A DNA stretch of 64,000 bases, taken from Thalassobaculum litoreum DSM 18839 (GTDB lineage Bacteria > Pseudomonadota > Alphaproteobacteria > Thalassobaculales > Thalassobaculaceae). The notes under the pieces are model-generated. The model was given only the letters and a program-made list of their open reading frames with translations, did no database searches and was not told the origin of the DNA. Position numbers and translations under genes: made by a program. Positions 55,933 through 64,000 of this stretch are shown here, in pieces (position 1 is the first letter of the stretch; each line of letters opens with the position of its first letter). The stretch covers positions 62,557-126,556 of the forward strand of contig NZ_FNBW01000001.1 in NCBI RefSeq assembly GCF_900102465.1, written 5' to 3'.

Positions 55933-55957
55933 CGGCGGCGCAGAGGCTGCGCCGCCG
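55933..55957 (-). terminator. Terminator of the cold-shock gene
   Basis: A perfect 11-bp GC stem CGGCGGCGCAG (55933-55943) / CTGCGCCGCCG (55947-55957), loop AGG. On the minus strand it is followed by TTTCTGTG, and it lies 29 bp after the cold-shock stop. Confidence 0.8.
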
Positions 55958-55986
55958 TCCGAATTCTTGTCGCGCGAGTATGCGTC

Positions 55987-56193
55987 TCAGAGCGGGCTGA
56001 GGTCTTCTGCCGCCATCTTACCGTTGCGCTGTGGCTTCAGCTCAAAGGCGATCGCCTGACCTTCATCAAGGCCCTGCAGACCGGAGCGTTGAACGGCAGT
56101 GATGTGTACGAACACGTCCGCGCCGCCGTCGTCCGGCTTGATGAACCCGTAACCTTTAGTGGTGTTGAACCACTTCACCGTGCCAGTGGCCAT
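55987..56193 (-). CDS. Cold-shock protein (CspA family)
   Basis: A 68-aa OB-fold protein from the ATG at 56193. RNP-1 KGYGFIKP (13-20) and RNP-2 VFVHI (27-31) are intact. It begins ATGTVKWFNTTKG, as in CspA proteins that act as RNA chaperones. In-frame codons continue upstream to 56379, but the family start is unambiguous. The upstream region is long and could act as a structured leader, as in other csp genes. Located between the PadR operon and an SDR gene. Confidence 0.95.
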   Translation of the reverse strand: MATGTVKWFNTTKGYGFIKPDDGGADVFVHITAVQRSGLQGLDEGQAIAFELKPQRNGKMAAEDLSPL

Positions 56194-56623
56194 TCGATAT
56201 GCACTCCACGTGATGCGTCCACCAATCTTGAAAGTACACCCTCTCAGGACGTTCGAGGGGCCCTCAAAGGCAACCGCACGCACGTGGGACGACGTCTCGC
56301 CCCGTCTCCTCAGACGATGCCAGTCCCACCGGGACTTTGCCGATTCGTAAAGGTTAACGGAGAAATTGTCGATCAACAATATTTGAAACTGCTGTGACAG
56401 GCGGAGGCGAGGAGGCCCGCACTGTCCGTTTCGTTTCCGCTTCGTTAGCGATATCCGAGGGTTGCAAGGGGTCTCTCATGTCGACCACTGCGATATTTTC
56501 CGCCTCCGGAACTCGCGTTCGGGGCCGACTTGGGGTCGGAGCGGAGCGGTCGGTTCGTTAAGACTTGCGCCGACCTTCCCCTTCCGCGCGACCCACCCCA
56601 GTGTTGGAGCCGGGGCTTGGCGT
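56194..56623. other. Intergenic region upstream of the cold-shock gene
   Basis: About 430 bp without a supported gene. The part next to the cold-shock start probably holds its promoter and 5-prime leader. I see no clear hairpin, repeat or terminator for the SDR gene. Confidence 0.4.
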
Positions 56624-57307
56624 CTAGAACTTCTCGACCCAGGGCCGCAGCTCGACTTCCCAGGCCCAGGCGCTGCGGTGCTGGTTCACGAACTGCCAGT
56701 ACGTCTCGGCGATGGCGTCCGGGCTCAGCGTGCTGTCGTCCTCCTTCGCGCCGTAGGAGGAGGCGATGCCGCCATCGATGACGAAATGCCCGACATGGAT
56801 GCCCTGCGGGTGCAACTCGCGAGCGAGGGCCTGGGCGAGGCCGCGCAGGGCGAACTTGCCCATGGCGAAGCTGGAGGAGTTGGGGAAACCCTTCACCCCG
56901 GCGGAGGCGCCGGTGAACAGCAGCGTGCCCCGGTTGTTCGGCAGCATGCGCTTCACCGCCTCCTGGGCCATGAGGAAGGCGCCGTAGCCCGTGATCAGCA
57001 TCGCATCGCGCACCTTGTCCGCATCGAGCTCGTGCACCGGGCCGCGCACCCGGGCGGACGGGTTGTAGACCGCGACCTCCGGTTCCCCGAGATCGCGGTC
57101 GACCGACGCGAATAGGCCGGCCATTTCCTGCGGCGAGGCGGCGTCGCAGGCATAGGCTTTCGCTCCGGTCTCCTTGGCGAGATCGGCCAACTTGTCGGCG
57201 TTGCGGGCGGCGAGCGCGACCTTGTAGCCGTTGGTCGCGAACGTGCGGGCGAGCGAGGCGCTGAGGCCAGCGCCCGCCCCGATGATGAGAGCGGTCTTGT
57301 CGGACAT
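56624..57307 (-). CDS. SDR-family protein lacking the catalytic Tyr
   Basis: 227 aa from the ATG at 57307, six bases after GGAGG; the ATG at 57313 abuts the ribosome site. A Rossmann nucleotide motif GAGAGLSASLA (about 10-20) and the region FTGASAG with S135 are normal. The expected YxxxK is FAMGK: Phe147 replaces Tyr and K151 is kept. It may be catalytically altered or inactive as a dehydrogenase, or use another acid. It ends LRPWVEKF. It lies 30 bp downstream of the ThDP enzyme gene on the same strand. Confidence 0.85.
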   Translation of the reverse strand: MSDKTALIIGAGAGLSASLARTFATNGYKVALAARNADKLADLAKETGAKAYACDAASPQEMAGLFASVDRDLGEPEVAVYNPSARVRGPVHELDADKVRDAMLITGYGAFLMAQEAVKRMLPNNRGTLLFTGASAGVKGFPNSSSFAMGKFALRGLAQALARELHPQGIHVGHFVIDGGIASSYGAKEDDSTLSPDAIAETYWQFVNQHRSAWAWEVELRPWVEKF

Positions 57308-57337
57308 CGACATCCTCCGGATCGGGCAGCGTCAGCC

Positions 57338-58993
57338 CTACTTAGCGCCGCGCGTGGCGGTCGGTCTAATCACATCCCAGGGTTCCGGCATCTCGCCGAC
57401 CGGCACCTCGATGATGGTCGGACGGCGGGCGGCGAAGGCCTCGCGGACCTGTACCTCCAGCGCTTCCGGCGTCTCCGCCCGGCGGCCGTCGGCACCGTAG
57501 GCCTCGGCCAGTTTGACGAAGTCCGGATTGGTGAAGGTCGAGGCGATGACCCGGTTGTCATGCAGGTTCTTCTGCATCCGCAGCACGTTGCCGTAGGCGC
57601 CGTCGGCGAACACCACCGCGACCAGCGGCAGGCCGTGATGGACGGCCGTGGCGATCTCGTTGGAGGTGAACATGAAACCGCCATCGCCGTTCACCGACAG
57701 CACCGGCTTGTCCGGATGGGCCGCCTGGACGCCCAGCGCGGTGGCATAGCCGTAGCCCAGCGTCCCCTGGTAGCCGGGGGTGACCATCATGCGCGGCCCG
57801 TAGACCGGGAAGCCGACGCGGCTGACATAGCCGACCTGGGTGAACTCGTCGACGAAGTAGCCGTCCTCCGGCAGGGCCCGGCGCAGGGCCTCCAGGAAGG
57901 CCATCTGCGGGCCGCAGATGTCGTGGAACCGCTGCCAGTAGCGCGCCTTCAGCGCGGCGAACTCGTCGGCGCGCGAGCTGCGGGCCGAATTGTGCTTCGG
58001 CAGGGCGTCGAGGATCGCCCGCGTGGCGGTGTCCGCGTCGGCCAGGATGCCGATCTCCGGCTTGGCGATGCGCACCAGTTCCGTCGGGTCGAGGTCGATA
58101 TGGATCACCTTCAACTCGTCGTCGGTGCCCCACATCATCCGCTCCGGCTGCATGCGGCAGCCGATGCCGATGACCACATCGCAGGTCGACCAGTATTCCG
58201 CGCCCGCCGGATGGGGCAGGGCATAGGGCGAGCGCTCGTCGATCACGCCGCGGCCGTTCTGGTAGGACACCACCGGCGCCTCCAGGGCGGCGGACAGCGC
58301 GCGCACCGCCTCGACCGCGTCATAGGCGCCGCCGCCGACCAGGATCATCGGGTTCTTGGCCTTGCCCAGCAGCTTGGCGGCCGCCTCGATCAGCTCGGGA
58401 TCGGCCTCCGGATGGCGGATCTCGTATGGGGCGACGGGAGCCACCATGGCGCGCTGCTCCAGCACGTCCATCGGCACTTCCAAGGCGGCGGGGCGCGGGC
58501 GGCCTGTGTGCATGGCGCGGAAGGCGTCGGCGACCACGCCCGGCACTTCGCTCGGGTGATCGGCGCGGGCGGCGAACTTGGTCAGCCGTTCCAGAATGCC
58601 GAGCTGGTCGGGGATCTCGTGCAGCATGCCGTAGCCGCGGCCCATGGCGCCCGACAGGATCTGGCCGGTCAGCGCCAGCACCTTGGCGCTGCATCCGTAG
58701 GCGGTCGAGAGCGCCGCGCCGGTGTTCAGGATGCCCGGGCCCGGCACCACGGCATAGGCGCCGACCTTGCCGGTCGACTGGGCCCAGCCGAAGGCCATGT
58801 AGGCCGTGCCCTGCTCGTGGCGGGCGTTCAGCACGCGGATCTCGTTGGCATGGTCGTGGAAGGCGTTGAACAGGTGGTCGAGCTGGATGCCGGGCAGGCC
58901 GAACACGGTGTCGATGCCGTGGGCGGTCAGCGCGTTCACCATCGCCTCCCCACCGGAGATCGGGCTGCTGGTCTTGGAGGGAGAGGCGGTCAT
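57338..58993 (-). CDS. Thiamine diphosphate-dependent enzyme (acetolactate synthase-like)
   Basis: A 551-aa ThDP enzyme with catalytic Glu in RHEQGTAYMAFGWAQSTG (about 58-75), a middle domain (VGGGAYDAVEAVRALSAAL), and a pyrophosphate domain VNGDGGFMFTSNEIATAV followed by FADGAYGNV. It is a different subfamily from the enzyme at 26-28 kb. The usual annotation is acetolactate synthase large subunit-like, but no small subunit is near. Together with the xanthine dehydrogenase-type gene upstream and the SDR gene downstream it may form a small catabolic operon. Confidence 0.85.
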   Translation of the reverse strand: MTASPSKTSSPISGGEAMVNALTAHGIDTVFGLPGIQLDHLFNAFHDHANEIRVLNARHEQGTAYMAFGWAQSTGKVGAYAVVPGPGILNTGAALSTAYGCSAKVLALTGQILSGAMGRGYGMLHEIPDQLGILERLTKFAARADHPSEVPGVVADAFRAMHTGRPRPAALEVPMDVLEQRAMVAPVAPYEIRHPEADPELIEAAAKLLGKAKNPMILVGGGAYDAVEAVRALSAALEAPVVSYQNGRGVIDERSPYALPHPAGAEYWSTCDVVIGIGCRMQPERMMWGTDDELKVIHIDLDPTELVRIAKPEIGILADADTATRAILDALPKHNSARSSRADEFAALKARYWQRFHDICGPQMAFLEALRRALPEDGYFVDEFTQVGYVSRVGFPVYGPRMMVTPGYQGTLGYGYATALGVQAAHPDKPVLSVNGDGGFMFTSNEIATAVHHGLPLVAVVFADGAYGNVLRMQKNLHDNRVIASTFTNPDFVKLAEAYGADGRRAETPEALEVQVREAFAARRPTIIEVPVGEMPEPWDVIRPTATRGAK

Positions 58994-59038
58994 GGTCGTT
59001 TCCTCGTTTTTTTGTCGTCTTTTTGGCGATGATGTCGG

Positions 59039-61339
59039 TCAGGCGCGGGCGTCGTGGATGGCGCGCCAGACCTTTTCCGGGGTCAGCGGGAGGTCGACAT
59101 GCTGCACGCCGAGCGGGCGCAGGGCGTCGATCACCGCGTTGACGATCACGCCCGGTGCGCCGATGGAGGAGACTTCGCCCACGCCCTTGGCGCCGATCAG
59201 GCTGTTCGGGCTGGCGGTCGGCGCCCAGTGCAGGTCGAACATCGGCATGTCGTCGGCCCGGGGCAGGGCGTAGTCCATCAGCGACCCGGACAGCACCTGG
59301 CCCGAGTCCGGGTCGTGCACCATGACCTCCATCAGCGCCTCGCCGATGGCCTGGCCGATGCCGCCATGGAGCTGGCCGCGGGCGGTCTGTTCGTTGATCA
59401 CCCGGCCGAGATCGTCGACGCCGCTGAACCGCTCGATCCGGACATGGCCGGTCTCGGGATCGACCTCCACCTCCACGGCATAGGAGCCGTTGGGGAAGGT
59501 CGTGTGCAGCCCCTCGAAATCGAGCTGGGCCATGCAGCCGGTGCCGAGATCGCCGTCATACTGCTCCGGCGGGATGGCCTCCCAGCCGGCGGCGACGTCG
59601 GCGAGGGATATCTTGCGGTCGGTGCCGGCGATGCGGAAATCGCCCAGCCCGTATTCGATATCGACCGGGGCCGCCTCCAGCAGGTGGCCGGCGACTTGCT
59701 TGGCCTTGTCGAGCATGTGCACGGCCGTGCGGTGGACCGTATTGGCGGCGATCGGCATCAGGTTGGAGCCGCCGGTGCCGCCGCCCTTGGCGAGAAAGTC
59801 GCTGTCGCCCTGTTCGACGCGGATGCGCTCCACCGGGATCTCCAGCGCCTCGGCGGCGACCATGGCCAGCGCGGTGCGGTGGCCCTGGCCGGAATCCTGA
59901 GTGCCCGTGCGCACCAGCACCGAGCCGTCGGGCAGGGCGCGCACTTCCGAGCGCTCGGCCACCGAGCCGCCGGTGGCGTGCATGTGGGTGCCGATGGCGA
60001 AGCCGCGCAGCATGCCCGCCCGCTCGCTGTCCTGCTTGCGCCGGCCGATACCCTCGGCCTCGCTGATCTCATGGATGCGGGCGAAGATGTTGGGAAAGTC
60101 GCCGCCGTCGATGGTCTCGCTCATCGCCGTGGTGTAGGGCAGCAGGTCCGGGGTGATCAGGTTGCGCCGGCGCAGGTCCATCCGGTCGATGCCGAGCCGG
60201 TCGGCGGCCACGTCGATCAGCCGCTCCAGGGTGCCGCCGCTTTCCGGCTTGCCCGCTCCGCGATAGGCGTCGGTGGTCATGGCGTTGGTGAACACGCCGC
60301 GCACCCGGTAGTGCATCCCCGGAATGCGGTAGCAGTGGCCGAAGGTGCGCACAGCACCACCGGTGACGATGCCGGGGTTCACCGCGTTCCAATAGGCGCC
60401 GATATCGGCCAGGGCGTCGATCCGGAAACCCAGGAATTTGCCGTCGCCGTCCAGGGCGAGGGCGGCGCGGTCGACCCGGCCGCGGCCCATGGCATCGCAC
60501 ACGAAACTCTCGGTGCGCGACGACTGCCAGGCCACCGACCGGCCGGTGGCCCTGGCGGCGGCCAGCACCAGCACCTGCTCGGGATAAGGCCAGATCTTCA
60601 CCGCGAAACTGCCGCCCACATCCTCGGTAACGACACGCACCAGCTCGGCCTCGACGCCGAGATACCTGGCCATCGCCCCTTTGAGCGACATCACGCCCTG
60701 GGACGGGGTGGTCAGGGTGTAGCGGCCGGTCTCGGGGTCGTAGGCGCCGATGCAGCCGCGGGTCTCGATCGGCTGGATGGCGACGCGCGGGTGGCGCACG
60801 GTCAGCTCGATCACATGGGCGGCGGCGGCGAAGGCCGCCTGGGTCTCCTCCCGATTGCCTTTCTCCCAGTCGATGGCGACGTTGCCGGGCACCTCCGGCC
60901 AGATCTGGATGGCGCCCTCGAAGGCCGCTTCCGGATCGGTGACGCTCGGCGCCTCGTCGATGTCGAGGCCGATCGCCTCCAGGGCGTCCTCGGCCGCCGA
61001 CTCGGTCTCTGCCAGGATGGCGGCGATGGGCTGACCCACGTACTTCACCGCGCCCTCGGCCAGGACCGGCCGGCGCGGCTCCGCCATCGGCGTGCCGTCG
61101 GCGTTGTTCACCGGCGACAGGGCGGTCATGGGCCCGACGCCGAGTGCGGCCAGATCCTCGGCCGTCAGGATCGCCACGACACCGGGCAGGTTCCGCGCGG
61201 ACTCGACGTCGAGCTCGGCGATCAGCCCATGGGCGGCGGGGGAACGGAGGACGCGCATTGCCAGGGCATCGGCCGGGCGGACATCCTCCACGTACCGGCC
61301 ACCGCCGGTCAGCAGTCGGGCGTCTTCAAATCGATACAT
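59039..61339 (-). CDS. Xanthine dehydrogenase-family molybdopterin-binding large subunit (CoxL-like)
   Basis: 766 aa from the ATG at 61339 (MYRFEDARLLTGGGRYVEDV); the upstream in-frame codons lack family similarity. Motifs: DVGGSFAVK (molybdopterin contact), AYRGAGKPES (358-367), where form II CODH-like proteins usually have AYRGAGR, TGTQDSGQGH, and the catalytic Glu in GAKGVGE near the C-terminus. Such subunits normally work with CoxS (2Fe-2S) and CoxM (FAD) proteins, none of which are encoded here, so partners must be elsewhere. The substrate may be an aldehyde, N-heterocycle or other; CO oxidation is unlikely. It is followed after 45 bp by the ThDP enzyme gene. Confidence 0.87.
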   Translation of the reverse strand: MYRFEDARLLTGGGRYVEDVRPADALAMRVLRSPAAHGLIAELDVESARNLPGVVAILTAEDLAALGVGPMTALSPVNNADGTPMAEPRRPVLAEGAVKYVGQPIAAILAETESAAEDALEAIGLDIDEAPSVTDPEAAFEGAIQIWPEVPGNVAIDWEKGNREETQAAFAAAAHVIELTVRHPRVAIQPIETRGCIGAYDPETGRYTLTTPSQGVMSLKGAMARYLGVEAELVRVVTEDVGGSFAVKIWPYPEQVLVLAAARATGRSVAWQSSRTESFVCDAMGRGRVDRAALALDGDGKFLGFRIDALADIGAYWNAVNPGIVTGGAVRTFGHCYRIPGMHYRVRGVFTNAMTTDAYRGAGKPESGGTLERLIDVAADRLGIDRMDLRRRNLITPDLLPYTTAMSETIDGGDFPNIFARIHEISEAEGIGRRKQDSERAGMLRGFAIGTHMHATGGSVAERSEVRALPDGSVLVRTGTQDSGQGHRTALAMVAAEALEIPVERIRVEQGDSDFLAKGGGTGGSNLMPIAANTVHRTAVHMLDKAKQVAGHLLEAAPVDIEYGLGDFRIAGTDRKISLADVAAGWEAIPPEQYDGDLGTGCMAQLDFEGLHTTFPNGSYAVEVEVDPETGHVRIERFSGVDDLGRVINEQTARGQLHGGIGQAIGEALMEVMVHDPDSGQVLSGSLMDYALPRADDMPMFDLHWAPTASPNSLIGAKGVGEVSSIGAPGVIVNAVIDALRPLGVQHVDLPLTPEKVWRAIHDARA

Positions 61340-61498
61340 GGATGGCCTGCGGTGAGTGGTCCGGGAGGTGCGAGGAAGAAATCGCACCGTGCCGGAGCGT
61401 CGCATGCGCCGATGTCCCATTGCCAGCGTTTTGCTTTAAGGATCTGTAAACCAGATTGGTCGATATATGATCCGTCTGAACTGCGGCTCTTTGGTCCG

Positions 61499-62203
61499 AT
61501 GGCATCAAATCTTCCGAAAAACATCGAACAGTTGCTGAAAGAAGCCACCAAGGGCGTGGACCGGGTCGCCGCGTTCCGCTCTTACGTCAAGTTGCTCGAC
61601 ACCGGCTACAAGACCTCCGAAAAGCTCGGCGGCGAGCTGCGAAAACAGGAACGCACCTATAACAAGTTGAAGGAGGATCACACCTTCTTCGCCCGCCACC
61701 GCGCCAAGGTCGATGTGCTGCTGCGCGCGATGCGGGAGACCTATACCAATTCGACCAAGGCCCTGCGGATGTTCGAGGAACTGGCGCAGCATTATCCCGC
61801 GCAGTACGTGTTCGATGTCTGCAAGCTCGGGTCCTACAGGCTGGGGCTGGTCCAGGGCTGATCCTTTCTCAGCATCCAGTCGGCCTCGCGCATCGAGGCC
61901 GACCAGAACTATGTCAACGTCGTCATCCCGGCGATCGCCCAGGTGCTTCCCAACCATCGGGACTATGTTGAACTTCGCAATTCCGGCATCGAAGAGCGGG
62001 TTCAGGCCGAACTCGACAAGTTGAACGAGATGCGCCGGGTAAAGTCGGAAATCGATACCGGCCTGCCCAAGTGGAGCGACGCAATGAAGGCGCTCGCGGA
62101 GGAGATGAAGGCCGAGGATCTGGCGCTTCTCAACCAGCAGGAGCGGACGGTTCAGGAAAAATTGGCGGCCGGGACCGTGTTCAAGTTTGCCAACAGCGCC
62201 TGA
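61499..62203 (+). pseudogene. Gene interrupted by an in-frame TGA (helical protein, 233 residues plus stop)
   Basis: From ATG 61499 a 120-codon frame (SNLPKNIEQLLKEATKGVD...) meets TGA at 61859-61861 and continues in the same frame for 113 codons to 62203. Both halves are charged, helical and of similar composition, so they look like one protein: FDVCKLGSYRLGLVQG, stop, SFLSIQSASRIEADQN. A Trp there (TGG to TGA) would fit. I recognise no family. Interpretations are a recent nonsense mutation, a sequence error, stop-codon readthrough, or restart of the second half at GTG 61943. No ribosome site supports the restart strongly. Confidence 0.55.
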
Positions 62204-62273
62204 GTACCTAGATATAAGGAAACAGACTCTCAAATAGCATCGCGGGCGCCAATCCGCGGGTATGGAGATCGCC

Positions 62274-63524
62274 ATGACGACGACCCCCAATCTCGCGGCA
62301 GGGAAGCATACGCTCGCCGCTCTGTTCCATCACGAGGCGGCCCCGGGTGTGCTGCTGGCCATCGCTGCCGTGATCGCCCTGATAGCCGACAATTCCCTCT
62401 TCGCCGGGCTGTACGACCGCCTGCTGCTCGCCTTCGTCTCGGTGACCGTCGAGGATGTCGGGATCGAGAAGCCGTTGCTGCTGTGGATCAACGACGGCCT
62501 GATGGCGATCTTCTTCTTCCTGGTCGGCCTGGAGATCAAACGCGAGGTGGTGCTGGGTAAGCTGTCGTCTTTGCGCGCGGCCAGCCTGCCGGCCTTCGGC
62601 GCGGTGGGCGGCATGGCCATTCCGGCGCTGATCTACGTCGCTCTGAACGCCGCCACGCCGGAGACCCTGAGCGGCTGGGCGATCCCGGCGGCGACGGACA
62701 TCGCCTTCGCCCTCGGCGCGCTGGCCCTGGTCGGCTCGCGGGCGCCGGCCGGGCTGAAGATCTTCCTGCTGGCTCTGGCGGTGCTGGACGATCTCGGCGC
62801 GATCGTCGTCATTGCCCTGTTCTACACCTCGAACCTGTCCCTGGGCGCCCTGGGCGTGGCGGCGGTCGGCTTTGCCGTGCTGCTGGCGATGAACCTGCTC
62901 GGCGTGAAGCGGATCGGCCTCTACATCGTTGTCGGCCTGGTGATCTGGGTGGCGGTGCTGAAGTCCGGTGTGCATGCGACGCTGGCCGGTGTCGTGGTGG
63001 CGTTCACCCTGCCGCTGCGGGGCAGGGAGGGAGAGTTCCAAGAGGGGGAATCGCCCCTGGAGGTGCTGGAGCATGTGCTGCACCCATGGGTGGCGTTCAT
63101 GATCCTGCCGCTCTTCGCCTTCGCCAATGCCGGCGTGCCGCTGGCCGGGATGGCCGTTTCCGACCTGCTGGCCCCGGTGCCGCTGGGCATCGCCGCCGGC
63201 CTCGTGGTCGGCAAGCCGGTCGGCATTCTCGGTGCCTGCTGGATCGCGGTTCGGCTCGGCTGGGCCAGCCTGCCGGACGGGGTGACCTGGCTGAAGCTCT
63301 ACGGCGTGTCCCAGCTCGCCGGGATCGGCTTCACCATGTCCCTGTTCATCGGCACGCTGGCCTTCTCCGATCCGGGGCTCCAGTCGGCGGTGCGTATCGG
63401 CGTGCTGGGCGGCACGATCGTGTCCATCGTGCTCGGCATGTCCGCGCTCGCCTGGGCGCTGAGGGAGCGGCCGGCCGCGGCCGACACACGCCCCGCCACG
63501 CCCGCCGAGTCGGCGTCCGAATAA
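62274..63524 (+). CDS. nhaA: Na+/H+ antiporter NhaA
   Basis: 416 aa from the ATG at 62274, with GGAG six bases upstream; the ATG at 62262 would put that site inside the gene. Twelve hydrophobic helices, with the unwound-helix motif PAATDIAFALG and the ion-binding Asp pair in AVLDDLGAIVVIA. It exchanges sodium for protons across the inner membrane and supports pH and salt tolerance. It ends with an Ala/Pro-rich tail. Confidence 0.95.
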   Translation: MTTTPNLAAGKHTLAALFHHEAAPGVLLAIAAVIALIADNSLFAGLYDRLLLAFVSVTVEDVGIEKPLLLWINDGLMAIFFFLVGLEIKREVVLGKLSSLRAASLPAFGAVGGMAIPALIYVALNAATPETLSGWAIPAATDIAFALGALALVGSRAPAGLKIFLLALAVLDDLGAIVVIALFYTSNLSLGALGVAAVGFAVLLAMNLLGVKRIGLYIVVGLVIWVAVLKSGVHATLAGVVVAFTLPLRGREGEFQEGESPLEVLEHVLHPWVAFMILPLFAFANAGVPLAGMAVSDLLAPVPLGIAAGLVVGKPVGILGACWIAVRLGWASLPDGVTWLKLYGVSQLAGIGFTMSLFIGTLAFSDPGLQSAVRIGVLGGTIVSIVLGMSALAWALRERPAAADTRPATPAESASE

Positions 63525-63575
63525 GGTCGGAATAGAGCGGGCCGTGCCCTAATTCATTGAAGATTGAGAAAATTC

Positions 63576-63605
63576 GCACGATCGGATGGACACATCTGAT
63601 CGTGC
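63576..63605 (-). terminator. Terminator of the AtuA-related gene
   Basis: GCACGATCGGATG (63576-63588) pairs with CATCTGATCGTGC (63593-63605) with one G-T wobble and a 4-nt loop. On the minus strand it is followed by GAATTTTCTC. It lies 6 bp after the gene's stop; it may also serve nhaA. Confidence 0.75.
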
Positions 63606-63611
63606 TCTGCT

Positions 63612-63998
63612 CTACCGCACGCCCTTCTCTGGGTGCAGGACCAGGTCCTCGGGCATGTCCACTTCCATCGCCAGAAGGTGGAAGGCGAAGGACTTGCCGT
63701 GGGTGTCCAGGTTCAGCGCCCCGTTGACCCCGCCCTCCAGCACGTCGTCGATGACGAAGTTGAAGGCGGGAAAGGTCGGCAACTCGTATCGGGTGACGGC
63801 GCTGGCGCCCTTATGGGCGAAGTGCTCCTTCACCGCCGTCTCGGTGACCTGCTCGCGCAGATAGGGGAAGGCGGCGTCGTGATACGGGATCAGGCTGATA
63901 TTGCTCCGGTTGCCCTTGTCGCCGGTGCGGCCGTGGGCGACCTCGTGCAGCGGCACGCGCAGGATACGGCGGTTCTTGGCATCGGTCGTGTCGGCCAT
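63612..63998 (-). CDS. AtuA-related small protein
   Basis: A 128-aa protein beginning after RRILRVPLHEVAHGRTGDKGNRSN (residues about 10-33) with a GDKG segment typical of the C-terminal AtuA-related domain. The rest has YELPTFPAFNFVIDDVLEGG and LDTHGKSFAF. AtuA proteins were named from acyclic terpene utilisation; the large N-terminal domain is often a separate gene upstream. Here the ATG shares a base with a TGA whose complement is at 63998-64000, so the upstream gene, presumably the large AtuA-type protein, runs off the right edge. Its function is not biochemically established; it is often near acyl-CoA metabolism genes. Confidence 0.82.
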   Translation of the reverse strand: MADTTDAKNRRILRVPLHEVAHGRTGDKGNRSNISLIPYHDAAFPYLREQVTETAVKEHFAHKGASAVTRYELPTFPAFNFVIDDVLEGGVNGALNLDTHGKSFAFHLLAMEVDMPEDLVLHPEKGVR

Positions 63999-64000
63999 CA

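Noticed and set aside
61859-61861. TGA as a selenocysteine codon
   Set aside because: No redox motif around it, no visible SECIS-like hairpin and no selenoprotein machinery in the window; a nonsense change or error is simpler.

Overview
This 64 kb window is a GC-rich, gene-dense chromosomal segment of an alphaproteobacterium, most likely a Rhodospirillales-type lineage. The core block lptF-lptG-lptD-surA-pdxA-rsmA, with pepA divergent from lptF, is the usual alphaproteobacterial order. The dimeric-type NADP isocitrate dehydrogenase, the psd-pssA pair, cNMP-type regulators and many chemoreceptor and PAS genes fit the same assignment. The assignment is inferred from gene content only. No rRNA, tRNA, CRISPR array, IS element or prophage was recognised.

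Layout. 0-6 kb (minus): a Pel-like exopolysaccharide operon running off the left edge, with the two PelA activities (GH114 hydrolase, deacetylase) on separate overlapping genes followed by a PelB-like TPR protein. A diguanylate cyclase with intact GGDEF and I-site is divergent from it (6.0-7.7 kb), followed by a Crp/Fnr regulator. 8.7-10.9 kb: a large metzincin protease. 11.0-13.3 kb: a compact cassette of a 76-aa protein, a YcaO cyclodehydratase-like enzyme and TfuA, the gene pair associated with peptide thioamidation. 13.3-19.1 kb: a class III cyclase/AAA/TPR signalling protein, then a membrane protein with a peptidoglycan-binding-like tail and an unusual trypsin-like protease/SleB hydrolase fusion. 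19.6-22 kb: a secreted Cache-like protein paired with a methyl-accepting chemoreceptor. 22-23.5 kb: an AhpD-like protein and an ECF41 sigma factor preceded by an exact ECF41-type promoter. 23.6-27.8 kb: split UxaA-family lyase, a DUF983 protein and a ThDP enzyme. 27.9-30 kb: a second chemoreceptor.

30-40 kb is housekeeping: outer-membrane and LPS assembly, vitamin B6, rRNA methylation and aminopeptidase. 40-47 kb: phosphatase, aminotransferase, tandem PAS paralogues, a TauE/SafE transporter, a secreted RNase A-like protein directly downstream of icd, and a LOG-family enzyme. 47-51 kb: a LysM protein and phospholipid synthesis. 51-56 kb: a PadR-RND efflux operon with a repeat operator, and a cold-shock protein. 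56-64 kb: an atypical SDR, a ThDP enzyme, an orphan xanthine dehydrogenase-family large subunit, a gene broken by an in-frame TGA, nhaA, and an AtuA-related gene at the right edge.

The strongest leads for new biology are the 76-aa/YcaO/TfuA cassette, the split Pel locus with its own diguanylate cyclase, the protease-SleB fusion, and the secreted RNase A-like enzyme without a visible immunity gene. All functions are homology-style judgements made by eye; nothing was searched against a database.
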